Below are positions 8,004-15,818 of a stretch of DNA of 15,818 nucleotides, in pieces. Numbering within the stretch: the first letter of the stretch is position 1; each line of letters begins with the position of its first letter. The notes beneath the pieces were generated by a model. That model saw nothing but the letters and a program-made list of their open reading frames with translations. It was not told the DNA's origin and did no database searches. Source of the stretch: Microbacteriaceae bacterium (lineage in GTDB: Bacteria; Actinomycetota; Actinomycetes; Actinomycetales; Microbacteriaceae); assembly GCA_024642605.1 (NCBI GenBank), contig JAHEAT010000021.1, positions 1-15,818 on the forward strand, read 5' to 3'. Made by a program: the position numbers and the translations under genes.

Positions 8004-9019
8004 TCATCGACATTCCTAACACCACCGTATCCAAGGTTTCAAAGGCCTTGGTCAGCATCCGCGAAGAGGGCGGAGCGGTTGCACTCGGCCGCGTACTTAC
8101 GCTCATCATCGTCACCAATTTCAAGGGCATCGAACCTGCCATCAAGGCAGCCAACGAAGCTTCGCGCGAACATCCCTGTCGCATCTTGGTTCTTGCTGAC
8201 GACAACGGTGCCTCGAAGAAGGCTGCTCGCCTAGACGCCCAGATTCGCGTTGGTGGCGATGCCGGCGCATCCGAGGTAATCATTTTGCGCGCACACGGTG
8301 AAGCCGCCAGCGACCCTCAGGGGCTCGTAACTGGTTTGCTTCTACCAGACGCACCTGTTGTGGCTTGGTGGCCGAACGAAGCGCCTGCAGTTGCTTCACA
8401 ATCGCCAATTGGTCTAATCGCCGCTCGTCGCATCACCGACGCCGCCAGCCAGCCCGACCCACACGCCTACCTACGCAAGATCTCCAAGACCTATGCACCT
8501 GGCGACAGTGATTTCGCTTGGACTCGACTTACTCTTTGGCGTGCGCAGTTGGCCGCCATTCTCGACCAGCCACCTTACGACCCGATTTTGGCCGTAGAGG
8601 TCACTGGTGCGGTTGACTCCCCCAGCACCGACCTTCTGGCGGCATGGCTTGAGCTTCAACTCAAGATCAAAGTCTCACTAATTCGAACCGCTCGTGGCAA
8701 GGCCGTCACTGGTATTCGCGGAGTTAAGTTGATTCGAAAGTCGGGCAACATCGAGATCGTTAGAAACGTGCCAGATGTCGCAACGCTCATACAGCCCACC
8801 CAGCCAACTCGCGAAATTTCCCTGCCACGTCGTAGCCAACGAGACTGTCTGAGCGAAGATTTGAGACGACTCGACCCGGATGACACGTTTGGCAAGGTAA
8901 TCACCAAGGCATTCAGCCCAAAGACGCCGAAGCCAGCGATCACCAAAGGCAAAGTTGCGGTCAAGGCCAAGCCTTCGGCTAAGCCTGCCGCAAAGGCCGC
9001 TGCAAACAAAGGCAAGTAA
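8000..9019 (+). CDS. opcA: Glucose-6-phosphate dehydrogenase assembly protein OpcA, with basic C-terminal tail
   Basis: OpcA is an allosteric/assembly partner needed for full activity of Zwf in actinobacteria and cyanobacteria. From the GTG at 8000 the protein has 339 residues and starts MIIDIPNTTVSKV, the family's typical opening, followed by EEGGAVALGRVLTLIIVT. A later APVVAWWPNEAP stretch is also typical. The GTG overlaps the zwf stop by three bases, so translation is coupled and the two subunits are made together. The last 34 residues (306-339) are low complexity: ten lysines plus alanine and proline, with no acidic residue. This resembles the tails of actinobacterial histone-like proteins more than a usual OpcA end. 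The TAA (9017-9019) abuts the pgl start, in the same frame. Confidence 0.93.
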   Translation: MIIDIPNTTVSKVSKALVSIREEGGAVALGRVLTLIIVTNFKGIEPAIKAANEASREHPCRILVLADDNGASKKAARLDAQIRVGGDAGASEVIILRAHGEAASDPQGLVTGLLLPDAPVVAWWPNEAPAVASQSPIGLIAARRITDAASQPDPHAYLRKISKTYAPGDSDFAWTRLTLWRAQLAAILDQPPYDPILAVEVTGAVDSPSTDLLAAWLELQLKIKVSLIRTARGKAVTGIRGVKLIRKSGNIEIVRNVPDVATLIQPTQPTREISLPRRSQRDCLSEDLRRLDPDDTFGKVITKAFSPKTPKPAITKGKVAVKAKPSAKPAAKAAANKGK

Positions 9020-9760
9020 TTGCGTGCGGTAGTCAATCGATTTTCAGATGGTGATTCTGTAGCGCGGGCCGCCTCATCGGCACTGTTGGCTAAGTTGCAA
9101 AGCCTCACTTTGTCGCAGGATGTCGTGCATATCGCCTTGACCGGTGGCACCGTTGGAATAGCTACGCTGGCCAGATTTGCCGAGCTTCCAGAAGCGAAAG
9201 CTTTCGATTATTCGAAGGTTCACTTCTGGTGGGGCGATGAGCGCTTTGTGCCAGCCGCTTCAGCCGACCGCAATGCCAAGCAGGCGCACGATGCAATGTT
9301 TCGGCACCTAACTGTGCCGGGCTCCAACATCCATGCCTTTCCGGCAGCTGGTGCAGGAGAAGATCTCGATGAAGCTGCAAAGAGCTTCGCAACCTTACTG
9401 GCTTCATTCGCCCCTGCCGACAGCGCCTATCCAAAGTTCGACGTCGTGCTATTGGGTATGGGGCCAGATGGACACATTGCTAGCCTTTTTCCAGGAAGAC
9501 CCGCACCCGCCGCTGGAATAACTGTCTTTGCCGAGCACGACTCGCCCAAGCCACCACCGGCTCGACTCACCTTTAGCTACGAAGTACTTAATGGTGCCGA
9601 CGAGATCTGGTTTACCGTTGCTGGCGCTGACAAGTCTGAGGCCGTGAATGTGGCGTTCTCAGAAGCGCCCGAACGTCTTCCCGTAGGAAGAGTGCGCGGA
9701 ACTCAGAAGACAGTTTGGTTTGTTGACGAAACGGCCGGCACAACCACATGGGGTTGTTGA
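9020..9760 (+). CDS. pgl: 6-phosphogluconolactonase
   Basis: Pgl (DevB/SOL type) hydrolyses 6-phosphogluconolactone, the product of Zwf, to 6-phosphogluconate. The 246-residue protein has the sugar-phosphate isomerase-like fold markers TGGTVGIATL (41-50), VHFWWGDERFVP (67-78), followed by SADRNAKQAHDAMF, and the active-site block LLGMGPDGHIASLFPG (144-159). The start is a TTG directly after the opcA stop. AAAGG (9008-9012) is seven bases upstream of it and no other in-frame start gives a better N-terminus. It is the last gene of the operon. Its stop lies 10 bases from the stop of the convergent rbpA gene, and no clear terminator lies between them. Confidence 0.94.
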   Translation: MRAVVNRFSDGDSVARAASSALLAKLQSLTLSQDVVHIALTGGTVGIATLARFAELPEAKAFDYSKVHFWWGDERFVPAASADRNAKQAHDAMFRHLTVPGSNIHAFPAAGAGEDLDEAAKSFATLLASFAPADSAYPKFDVVLLGMGPDGHIASLFPGRPAPAAGITVFAEHDSPKPPPARLTFSYEVLNGADEIWFTVAGADKSEAVNVAFSEAPERLPVGRVRGTQKTVWFVDETAGTTTWGC

Positions 9761-9770
9761 AAACTAGCGG

Positions 9771-10145
9771 TTAGATTTCGTCTGCGGCCGCAGCTTGAAT
9801 GCGACGAAGGCGAACGGCCTCGATAGCCTCTTCTAGGAGCTCTTTGGCTTCGTCGTCGGTGCGACGCTCTTTTACATAAGCCAAGTGAGTTTTGTAAGGC
9901 TCGTGCTTGGCTATTGTCGGAGGGTTTTTTGCATCCTGGCCTGATGGAAGGCCGCATTTAGTGCAGTCGAGTTCAACCGGAATATCTTCTGGCTCAACCG
10001 ATGCTGCAAACTGAATCGAATGCGAGTGCCCGTTGGCACAATAGTAGTTGATAGTAACGCGCTCGGCTTTGAAGCCGCGGTCTTTCTCCCCCATCGGGCC
10101 GGCACCAACTCGTGCACCCCGAATCGCAGAACTCCCCGTACTCAT
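9771..10145 (-). CDS. rbpA: RNA polymerase-binding protein RbpA
   Basis: RbpA is an actinobacterial factor that binds the principal sigma factor and the beta subunit of RNA polymerase and stabilises the promoter open complex. The 124-residue product has all parts in order: an N-terminal tail with RGARVGAG (9-16), a core with the zinc ligands Cys36-x3-His40 and Cys61-x2-Cys64 (the spacing known from Streptomyces RbpA), a basic linker (PYKTHLAYVKERR, 83-95) and a C-terminal helix (about 96-116) that would form the sigma-interaction domain. It starts two bases after the secG stop without a strong Shine-Dalgarno sequence, so translation is probably coupled to secG. It ends the long - strand gene series and converges on pgl. 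Confidence 0.93.
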   Translation of the reverse strand: MSTGSSAIRGARVGAGPMGEKDRGFKAERVTINYYCANGHSHSIQFAASVEPEDIPVELDCTKCGLPSGQDAKNPPTIAKHEPYKTHLAYVKERRTDDEAKELLEEAIEAVRLRRIQAAAADEI

Positions 10146-10147
10146 GC

Positions 10148-10396
10148 TTAGACCCAGTTAAATCTCTGGAACAGTCCGAGGGTGATGATGATGGCAACCC
10201 AAACCACACCCAGGATGATGGTGATTCGGTTTAGGTTTCTCTCTGCGACACCCGATGACTGCATCGTGGTTCCCACGCCGCCACCGAACATGTCAGAAAG
10301 ACCGCCACCGCGACCCTTGTGCAACAGAATGAGCAGCGTCAGCAAGAGGCTGATGATTCCTAGTAGCACCTGTAGTGCGATCTGAATGGCTTGCAT
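10148..10396 (-). CDS. secG: Preprotein translocase subunit SecG
   Basis: SecG is the small auxiliary subunit of the SecYEG protein-export channel in the cytoplasmic membrane. The 82-residue protein has two hydrophobic spans (about residues 4-25 and 57-76) joined by the conserved glycine-rich loop HKGRGGGLSDMFGGG (26-40), then AERNLNRIT before the second span. The ATG (10394-10396) follows an AGGAAAA-type ribosome-binding site. It lies 27 bases after tpiA and just before rbpA. The pgk-tpiA-secG order is widespread in Gram-positive bacteria. Confidence 0.95.
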   Translation of the reverse strand: MQAIQIALQVLLGIISLLLTLLILLHKGRGGGLSDMFGGGVGTTMQSSGVAERNLNRITIILGVVWVAIIITLGLFQRFNWV

Positions 10397-10423
10397 GTTT
10401 TCCTAACCTGAACCTTCAAGAAA

Positions 10424-11209
10424 TTATAAAACGATGTGCTTCTGGAAGCGCGCGATACCGCTGAATTCGTCAGCGTCGAGACTTGCCCCGCCAACCAGTA
10501 CGCCGTCAACCTCCGGGCTCTGCAAGAAACCCGCCACGTTGGCAGCCTTTACCGAACCGCCGTAAAGAATCCGAGTGCGTGCTGCAACTTCTTCGCCGTG
10601 TGCCTGCGAAATGCTCTGGCGAATCTTGGCTGCAACTGAAGCTGCAACCTCCGGGGTTGCCACTTGGCCGGTGCCAATAGCCCACACCGGTTCGTACGCA
10701 ATCACGAAATCGCCGAGCAATTCGTGACCTGCAAGAGCCGCGAGGGTTTGACGAATTGGAACAGCAGCTGCACCTTCGGTTTCGAGCTCTTCAGCGGTCT
10801 CACCAACACAGATAACCGGGGTGATCCCGTGGCGGAATGCGGCTGCTGTTTTTGACTGGACGACAGAGTCGTCTTCGCTGTGATACATGCGCCGTTCGCT
10901 GTGACCAATCAGCACGTATGAAACATCAAGCCTCTTGAGAGCGACACCCGAAACCTCGCCGGTATAGGCTCCCGAATCGTGAGCCGAAATATCTTGCGCG
11001 CCAAGGGTGACCTTTAGCGAGTCGGCATCAATGAGGGTTTGAATGCTCCTGAGTGAGGTGAAGCCCGGAAAGACGGTAACCTCAGCGGTTGCGTAGTCGT
11101 GACCGGCATCCTTGAGGCTCCAGGCAAGCTTCTGCACCAGCGCAATACCCTGCTGGTGATCGAGGTTCATTTTCCAGTTACCTGCAATAAATGCAACGCG
11201 CTTAGTCAT
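10424..11209 (-). CDS. tpiA: Triose-phosphate isomerase
   Basis: This glycolytic enzyme interconverts dihydroxyacetone phosphate and glyceraldehyde-3-phosphate. At 261 residues it has normal length, with the catalytic residues visible: Asn11 and Lys13 in GNWKMN, His103 in VLIGHSERR and Glu173 in AYEPVWAIGTG, plus the phosphate-binding YGGSVKAANV and GVLVGGASL near the end. The ATG lies inside the end of pgk, with an eight-base overlap (11202-11209), and GGAGG (11216-11220) provides a strong ribosome-binding site. It is therefore translated from the same message as pgk and probably gap. Confidence 0.97.
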   Translation of the reverse strand: MTKRVAFIAGNWKMNLDHQQGIALVQKLAWSLKDAGHDYATAEVTVFPGFTSLRSIQTLIDADSLKVTLGAQDISAHDSGAYTGEVSGVALKRLDVSYVLIGHSERRMYHSEDDSVVQSKTAAAFRHGITPVICVGETAEELETEGAAAVPIRQTLAALAGHELLGDFVIAYEPVWAIGTGQVATPEVAASVAAKIRQSISQAHGEEVAARTRILYGGSVKAANVAGFLQSPEVDGVLVGGASLDADEFSGIARFQKHIVL

Positions 11210-12407
11210 TTAGAACCTCCAGGCCAGGTAGTTTCTTACCCTCTAAGAATTCGAGGCTCGCGCCTCCACCAGTTGAAATGTGACCGAATTGGTCGTCTTT
11301 GAAACCTAGGATTCGAACGGCCGCCGCAGAGTCTCCTCCACCAACAACACTGAGACCGTCTACTTCGGTAAGTGCCTGTGCAACGGCTTTGGTGCCGCCG
11401 GCAAACTTTTCAATCTCGAAGACACCCATGGGGCCGTTCCAGAAAACAGTTTTTGCCTCGCGAATAACCGCCGCAAAGTGTGCCGCCGATTCTGGCCCAA
11501 TGTCTAGGCCCAAACCAGACGCACCGAATGCCGTCTCTTCGATCGATTCGGCGCGGGTAACCGCTGTGTCTGCGTCAGCGCCGAACTTGCTGGCTACGAT
11601 GATGTCGGTCGGAAGCACTACCTCGACCCCCAGCTCTTTGGCGCGAGCCAGGTAACCCTGAACCACCGGAATCTGGTCAACTTCAAGAAGTGATGATCCG
11701 ACTTTGTGGCCAAGAGCGGCTAGAAAGGTGAACACCATTCCGCCACCGATTAGAAGTTTGTTTACGTTTGGCAGCAGGTGATCAATAACGCCGATCTTGT
11801 CTGAAACCTTTGAACCGCCGAGCACCACAACGTAAGGTCGCACTGGCGAAGTAGTAAGGGCGGTAGCCACTTCTAGTTCTTTTTCAATCAAGAATCCTGC
11901 GCACGAGGGCAATAGCTTAGCCAGTTCGTACACGGATGCTTGCTTACGGTGCACAACTCCGAAACCGTCGCTCACGAAGAGGTCGGCGTAATCGGCAAGT
12001 TTGCTGGCGAAGTCGCGACGTTCGGTTTCGTCTTTTGATGTTTCACCAGGGTTGAATCGCAGGTTCTCAAGAACCACTACTCCCCCGTTATCTAGTGCTT
12101 TGACGGCACCTTTTGCTTCGCTGCCTACGGTGTCGCTGGCAAAGAAGACAGGCTGACCCAGTAGTTCACCGAGGCGAATGGCAGCAGGTTCGAGCGAGTA
12201 CTTAGCTTCGGGGGCGCCCTCTGGGCGACCAAGGTGCGAGATCACAATGACCTTCGCACCTTGATCGACTAGGTACTTAATGGTTGGAACAGAGGCAACG
12301 ATGCGACCGTCATCGGTGATGCGTGTTCCGTCTAGTGGAACATTTAGGTCGCAGCGGATGATGACACGCTTGCCATCTAGGGATTGAATCTCAGAGAGCT
12401 TGCGCAC
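11202..12407 (-). CDS. pgk: Phosphoglycerate kinase
   Basis: Pgk makes ATP from 1,3-bisphosphoglycerate in lower glycolysis. The 401-residue length is normal. Markers are RCDLNVPLDGTRI (18-30, substrate-binding Asp and Asn), VISHLGRPEG (55-64), ENLRFNPGE (114-122), DGFGVVHRKQAS (147-158), and in the C-terminal ATP-binding half VVGGGDSAAAV and STGGGASLEFLEGKKLPGL. The start is a GTG; an in-frame TAA lies upstream and no other suitable start exists. Its ribosome-binding site is weak (GAAAG), so translation may rely on message shared with gap, 37 bases upstream. It overlaps tpiA by eight bases. Confidence 0.96.
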   Translation of the reverse strand: MRKLSEIQSLDGKRVIIRCDLNVPLDGTRITDDGRIVASVPTIKYLVDQGAKVIVISHLGRPEGAPEAKYSLEPAAIRLGELLGQPVFFASDTVGSEAKGAVKALDNGGVVVLENLRFNPGETSKDETERRDFASKLADYADLFVSDGFGVVHRKQASVYELAKLLPSCAGFLIEKELEVATALTTSPVRPYVVVLGGSKVSDKIGVIDHLLPNVNKLLIGGGMVFTFLAALGHKVGSSLLEVDQIPVVQGYLARAKELGVEVVLPTDIIVASKFGADADTAVTRAESIEETAFGASGLGLDIGPESAAHFAAVIREAKTVFWNGPMGVFEIEKFAGGTKAVAQALTEVDGLSVVGGGDSAAAVRILGFKDDQFGHISTGGGASLEFLEGKKLPGLEVLND

Positions 12408-12444
12408 TGATTCGCTTTCGTTGTCTGTTTAGTTCGACGAAGAC

Positions 12445-13554
<1,110 letters not shown>

Positions 13555-14178
13555 TCAGACTAGCAGCAGACCAGCCGTTTTGCTGCGTGCAGCCTCGAAA
13601 CGAGCCATCACGTCTGGCCACGAAACGATGTTCCAGAATGCCTTTACGTACTCTGCTTTTACGTTCTGGTAGTCAAGGTAGAACGCGTGTTCCCACATGT
13701 CGAGCATGAGAAGCGGGATGCTCGCTGGTGCCAGGTTTCCCTGGTGGTCGTAGAGCTGCTCGATGATTAGCTTTTCGCCGAGTACATCCCACGCCAAGAT
13801 CGACCAACCGCTGCCCTGAATGCCGAGTGCCGAGGCGGTGAAATGCGCACGGAAACCATCGTAAGAACCAAAGAATTCGTCGATGGCAGCAGCTAGTTCG
13901 CCTACTGGCTTGTCGCCGCCTTCTGGCGACAGGTTGCGCCAAAACACGGTGTGGTTGACGTGACCGGCAAGGTTGAAAGCAAGGTCTTTCTGAAGTTTGT
14001 TGACCCAGGTTAGGTCGTTCTTCTCACGCGCTTCGGCCAATAGGTCGAGTGCACTGTTTGCGCCGTTTACGTAAGCCAGGTGGTGCTTATCGTGGTGTAG
14101 TTCCATGATGCGACCCGAGATGTTTGGCTCGAGGGCTCCGTAGTCGTAACTTAGGTCTGGAAGGGTGTACTTGCTCAT
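13555..14178 (-). CDS. sodA: Superoxide dismutase, Fe/Mn family
   Basis: This cytoplasmic enzyme dismutates superoxide to oxygen and hydrogen peroxide. The 207-residue length is typical. The four metal ligands are visible: His28 (MELHHDKHH), His76 (GHVNHTVFW), Asp160 and His164 ([12 protein letters not shown]). YDHQGN places His145 at the position discussed for mycobacterial SodA, so the protein is of the mycobacterial/actinobacterial type; whether iron or manganese is bound cannot be read from the sequence. There is no signal peptide. The ATG follows AAGGAG. It lies 44 bases after whiA and 97 bases before gap, an uncommon place between these two genes. Confidence 0.95.
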   Translation of the reverse strand: MSKYTLPDLSYDYGALEPNISGRIMELHHDKHHLAYVNGANSALDLLAEAREKNDLTWVNKLQKDLAFNLAGHVNHTVFWRNLSPEGGDKPVGELAAAIDEFFGSYDGFRAHFTASALGIQGSGWSILAWDVLGEKLIIEQLYDHQGNLAPASIPLLMLDMWEHAFYLDYQNVKAEYVKAFWNIVSWPDVMARFEAARSKTAGLLLV

Positions 14179-14222
14179 TCTGTGCTCCTTGCTTTGTTGT
14201 TGAAAGTCTGGTGAGTTGCGGG

Positions 14223-15203
14223 TTATTCCGCGTCGTCGGGTAGAAATGCGTCGGTTAGCGGGATGCCCAGTTCTTCGGCTCGCTTGTCGGCCATGGCCAG
14301 TAGGCGACGGATGCGCCCTGCGATTGCATCCTTGGTCATCGGCGGATTGGCTAGGTGGCCCAACTCGTCTAGGCTCGCCTGCTTGTGTTCGAGGCGAAGC
14401 TTGCCGGCGTAAGAGAGGTGCTCTGGAATGTCGTCGCCGAGAATCTCCAGCGCTCGTGCAACGCGCGCACCCGCTGCCACGGCGGCTTGAGCGCTACGTC
14501 GTAGATTGGCGTCGTCGAAGTTGGCTAGTCGATTTGCGGTGGCCCTGACCTCACGTCGCAGACGCATTTCTTCCCAGCGAAGAACTTGAGTGTGCGACCC
14601 CATGTGGGTAAGCATCGCGGCTATGGCATCGCCTTCGCGAACCACGACTCTGTGCACTCCCCTGACTTCACGAGCTTTGGCTATGACATTGAGTCGGCGC
14701 GCAACCCCAACCAGTGCCATGGCGGCTTCGTTGCCTGGAGCGGTGATTTCTAGAGCGGCCGATCGGCCCGGGTCGGTGAGTGAACCGTGGGCTAGAAAAG
14801 CCCCGCGCCAAATGGCCTGAGCCTCTTCGATTGAACCGGCTACTAGCGCAGCCGGAAGTCCGCGAACCGGGCGACCGCGCGTATCGAGCAATCCGGTTTG
14901 GCGAGCAAGAAGCTCACCTTGCTGGGCGACTCGAAGAACATACTTGGTGCTTCGTCTGATTCCTCCGGCCGAAATCATTGCAAGTTCGCTTTTGATTCCG
15001 TAGAGCTCGACGAGATCTTTGGTGACTCGACGGGCAATCTGAGCGTTGTCGAGCTCCGCTTCAATAACCACGTGTCCAGAAATTAGGTGCAGGCCGCCTG
15101 AGAATCTCAGAATCGTGGCTAATTCGGCGTTGCGAAGCGCCTTCTTCGAAATTTCGATTCTCGCAAGTTCGTCTTTAACTTCAGCAGTTAAGGCCACGGT
15201 CAT
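14223..15203 (-). CDS. whiA: DNA-binding transcriptional regulator WhiA
   Basis: WhiA joins a LAGLIDADG homing-endonuclease-like N-terminal domain (without nuclease function in the family) to a C-terminal helix-turn-helix that binds DNA. In Streptomyces it controls sporulation-septation genes with WhiB, and in other Gram-positive bacteria it affects division and chromosome segregation. The 326-residue product shows [19 protein letters not shown] (32-50), [19 protein letters not shown] and [21 protein letters not shown] in the N-terminal half, then [30 protein letters not shown] and [19 protein letters not shown] for the HTH region. Its ATG overlaps the rapZ TGA by four bases, indicating coupled translation; TAAGGA just upstream can bind ribosomes. 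The organism need not sporulate to carry it. Confidence 0.97.
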   Translation of the reverse strand: MTVALTAEVKDELARIEISKKALRNAELATILRFSGGLHLISGHVVIEAELDNAQIARRVTKDLVELYGIKSELAMISAGGIRRSTKYVLRVAQQGELLARQTGLLDTRGRPVRGLPAALVAGSIEEAQAIWRGAFLAHGSLTDPGRSAALEITAPGNEAAMALVGVARRLNVIAKAREVRGVHRVVVREGDAIAAMLTHMGSHTQVLRWEEMRLRREVRATANRLANFDDANLRRSAQAAVAAGARVARALEILGDDIPEHLSYAGKLRLEHKQASLDELGHLANPPMTKDAIAGRIRRLLAMADKRAEELGIPLTDAFLPDDAE

Positions 15204-15818
15204 TCCTTACCAATGTCTCGATGCTTCAGGTGGATAGAAATATCTTCCACGTCGGCAAGCATCTCAGCAACTTTTCTAGAGATTGCAACCGACCTGTGCT
15301 TTCCACCGGTGCATCCGATGGCGATCGTTGCATAGCGCTTGTTTTCTTTCATGTAGCCACGTAATGCTACGCGAATGGCATTCACATAGTGCTCGACAAA
15401 TTCTTGCGCACCTGGCTGGCTGAGTACGTAGTCGGCTACTGGCTCGTCTTGGCCGTTGAATGGCCTGAGCTCCTCATTCCAAAACGGGTTTGGCAAAAAG
15501 CGAACGTCGGCAACCTGGTCGGCATCGACGGGAATACCGTGTTTGAAGCCAAAAGATTCGATGGTCACCGATAGCTTGGCCGTGGTTTCGGCACGGAATT
15601 CTTCACCGATGCGGCTCGAGAGTTGATGAATGTTCAACTCGGATGTATCGACGATTACGTCTGCTTGCCCACGAACTTCGGCAAGCATGGTGCGCTCGGC
15701 GCTAATGCCGTCGAGGAGGGTGCCATCGCCCTGAAGCGGATGTGGCCTTCGGACCGATTCGAAGCGCTTTACCAGCGCTGAGTCTGAAGCCTCGAGAAAC
15801 AGAACACGTAAAGAAACT
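15200..15818 (-). CDS. rapZ: RNase adapter/nucleotide-binding protein RapZ (YvcJ family), C-terminal two thirds
   Basis: The frame stays open to the right edge of the window, so about 205 residues of an expected ~290 are seen and the N-terminal P-loop lies outside; the ATG at 15688 is internal. The start of the visible part, [19 protein letters not shown] and RRPHPL, is the conserved end of the kinase-like domain. The C-terminal RapZ domain follows with [26 protein letters not shown] and [10 protein letters not shown] (about 168-177 of the fragment). In E. coli RapZ guides RNase E to a small RNA controlling glucosamine-6-phosphate synthase. In Gram-positive bacteria YvcJ is a GTP-hydrolysing protein of less clear role. 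Its stop overlaps the whiA start in ATGA. uvrC commonly lies upstream in actinobacteria, but that is off the window. Confidence 0.95.
   Translation of the reverse strand, partial: VSLRVLFLEASDSALVKRFESVRRPHPLQGDGTLLDGISAERTMLAEVRGQADVIVDTSELNIHQLSSRIGEEFRAETTAKLSVTIESFGFKHGIPVDADQVADVRFLPNPFWNEELRPFNGQDEPVADYVLSQPGAQEFVEHYVNAIRVALRGYMKENKRYATIAIGCTGGKHRSVAISRKVAEMLADVEDISIHLKHRDIGKE

Noticed and set aside
7771..8283. 170-codon open frame on the - strand across the zwf-opcA junction
   Set aside because: It is antisense to strongly conserved coding sequence, has a composition typical of an antisense shadow and resembles no family I know.
8656..9150. 164-codon open frame on the - strand across the opcA-pgl junction
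   Set aside because: Its hydrophobic-looking middle comes from reading the Lys/Ala-rich OpcA tail in reverse; it lies entirely over conserved genes.
9740..9757. Stem ACAACC/GGTTGT at the end of pgl as a terminator
   Set aside because: The stem is only six pairs, it lies inside the pgl coding end, and no T-run follows on either strand.
9782..9793. Perfect 12-base palindrome CTGCGGCCGCAG in the end of rbpA
   Set aside because: It is explained by the alanine-rich codons at the RbpA C-terminus; it has no loop and no T-run, and nothing else suggests a binding site.

Overview
The window looks like a core-metabolism segment from a small-genome actinobacterium, most likely family Microbacteriaceae (Micrococcales). 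The evidence is the actinobacteria-specific gene set (opcA, rbpA, whiA), the recognisable Microbacteriaceae flavour of RbpA, CtaB and Pgi, a G+C content that by eye is in the mid-50s, and very short intergenic spaces. A photolyase beside these genes would suit a light-exposed habitat, but that is inference. Nothing looks horizontally acquired: I see no mobile element, CRISPR array, tRNA or rRNA, and no gene-free stretch longer than about 175 bases.

Layout. Bases 1-529 (+) hold the C-terminal part of a CPD photolyase. Its 3' end overlaps by 33 bases the 3' end of ctaB (heme O synthase, - strand). A 174-base divergent region follows. The + strand operon tkt-tal-pgi-zwf-opcA-pgl (1622-9760) then encodes the oxidative branch of the pentose phosphate pathway up to 6-phosphogluconate, with the OpcA assembly factor for Zwf, both transketolase and transaldolase, and the isomerase that links the cycle to glycolysis. 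gnd, rpe and rpi are not here.

This operon converges, with only 10 bases between stops, on a - strand series read in the order rapZ (partial)-whiA-sodA-gap-pgk-tpiA-secG-rbpA (15818 down to 9771). It combines a nucleotide-binding regulator, the WhiA transcription factor, superoxide dismutase, three consecutive lower-glycolysis enzymes, a translocon subunit and the RNA polymerase-binding factor RbpA. Together the two clusters join glucose-6-phosphate, NADPH production and triose-phosphate metabolism in one locus.

The protein-coding content is conserved housekeeping and I do not see a new enzyme system. The signals most worth checking are non-coding. The 99-base sodA-gap spacer contains a hairpin whose loop is exactly complementary to the gap Shine-Dalgarno region. 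The ctaB-tkt spacer contains a hairpin with a T-tract ahead of the tkt ribosome-binding site. Other oddities are two abutting, in-frame stop/start junctions (tal|pgi and opcA|pgl), a lysine/alanine/proline tail on OpcA, and direct rapZ-whiA overlap without the usual yvcK between them.
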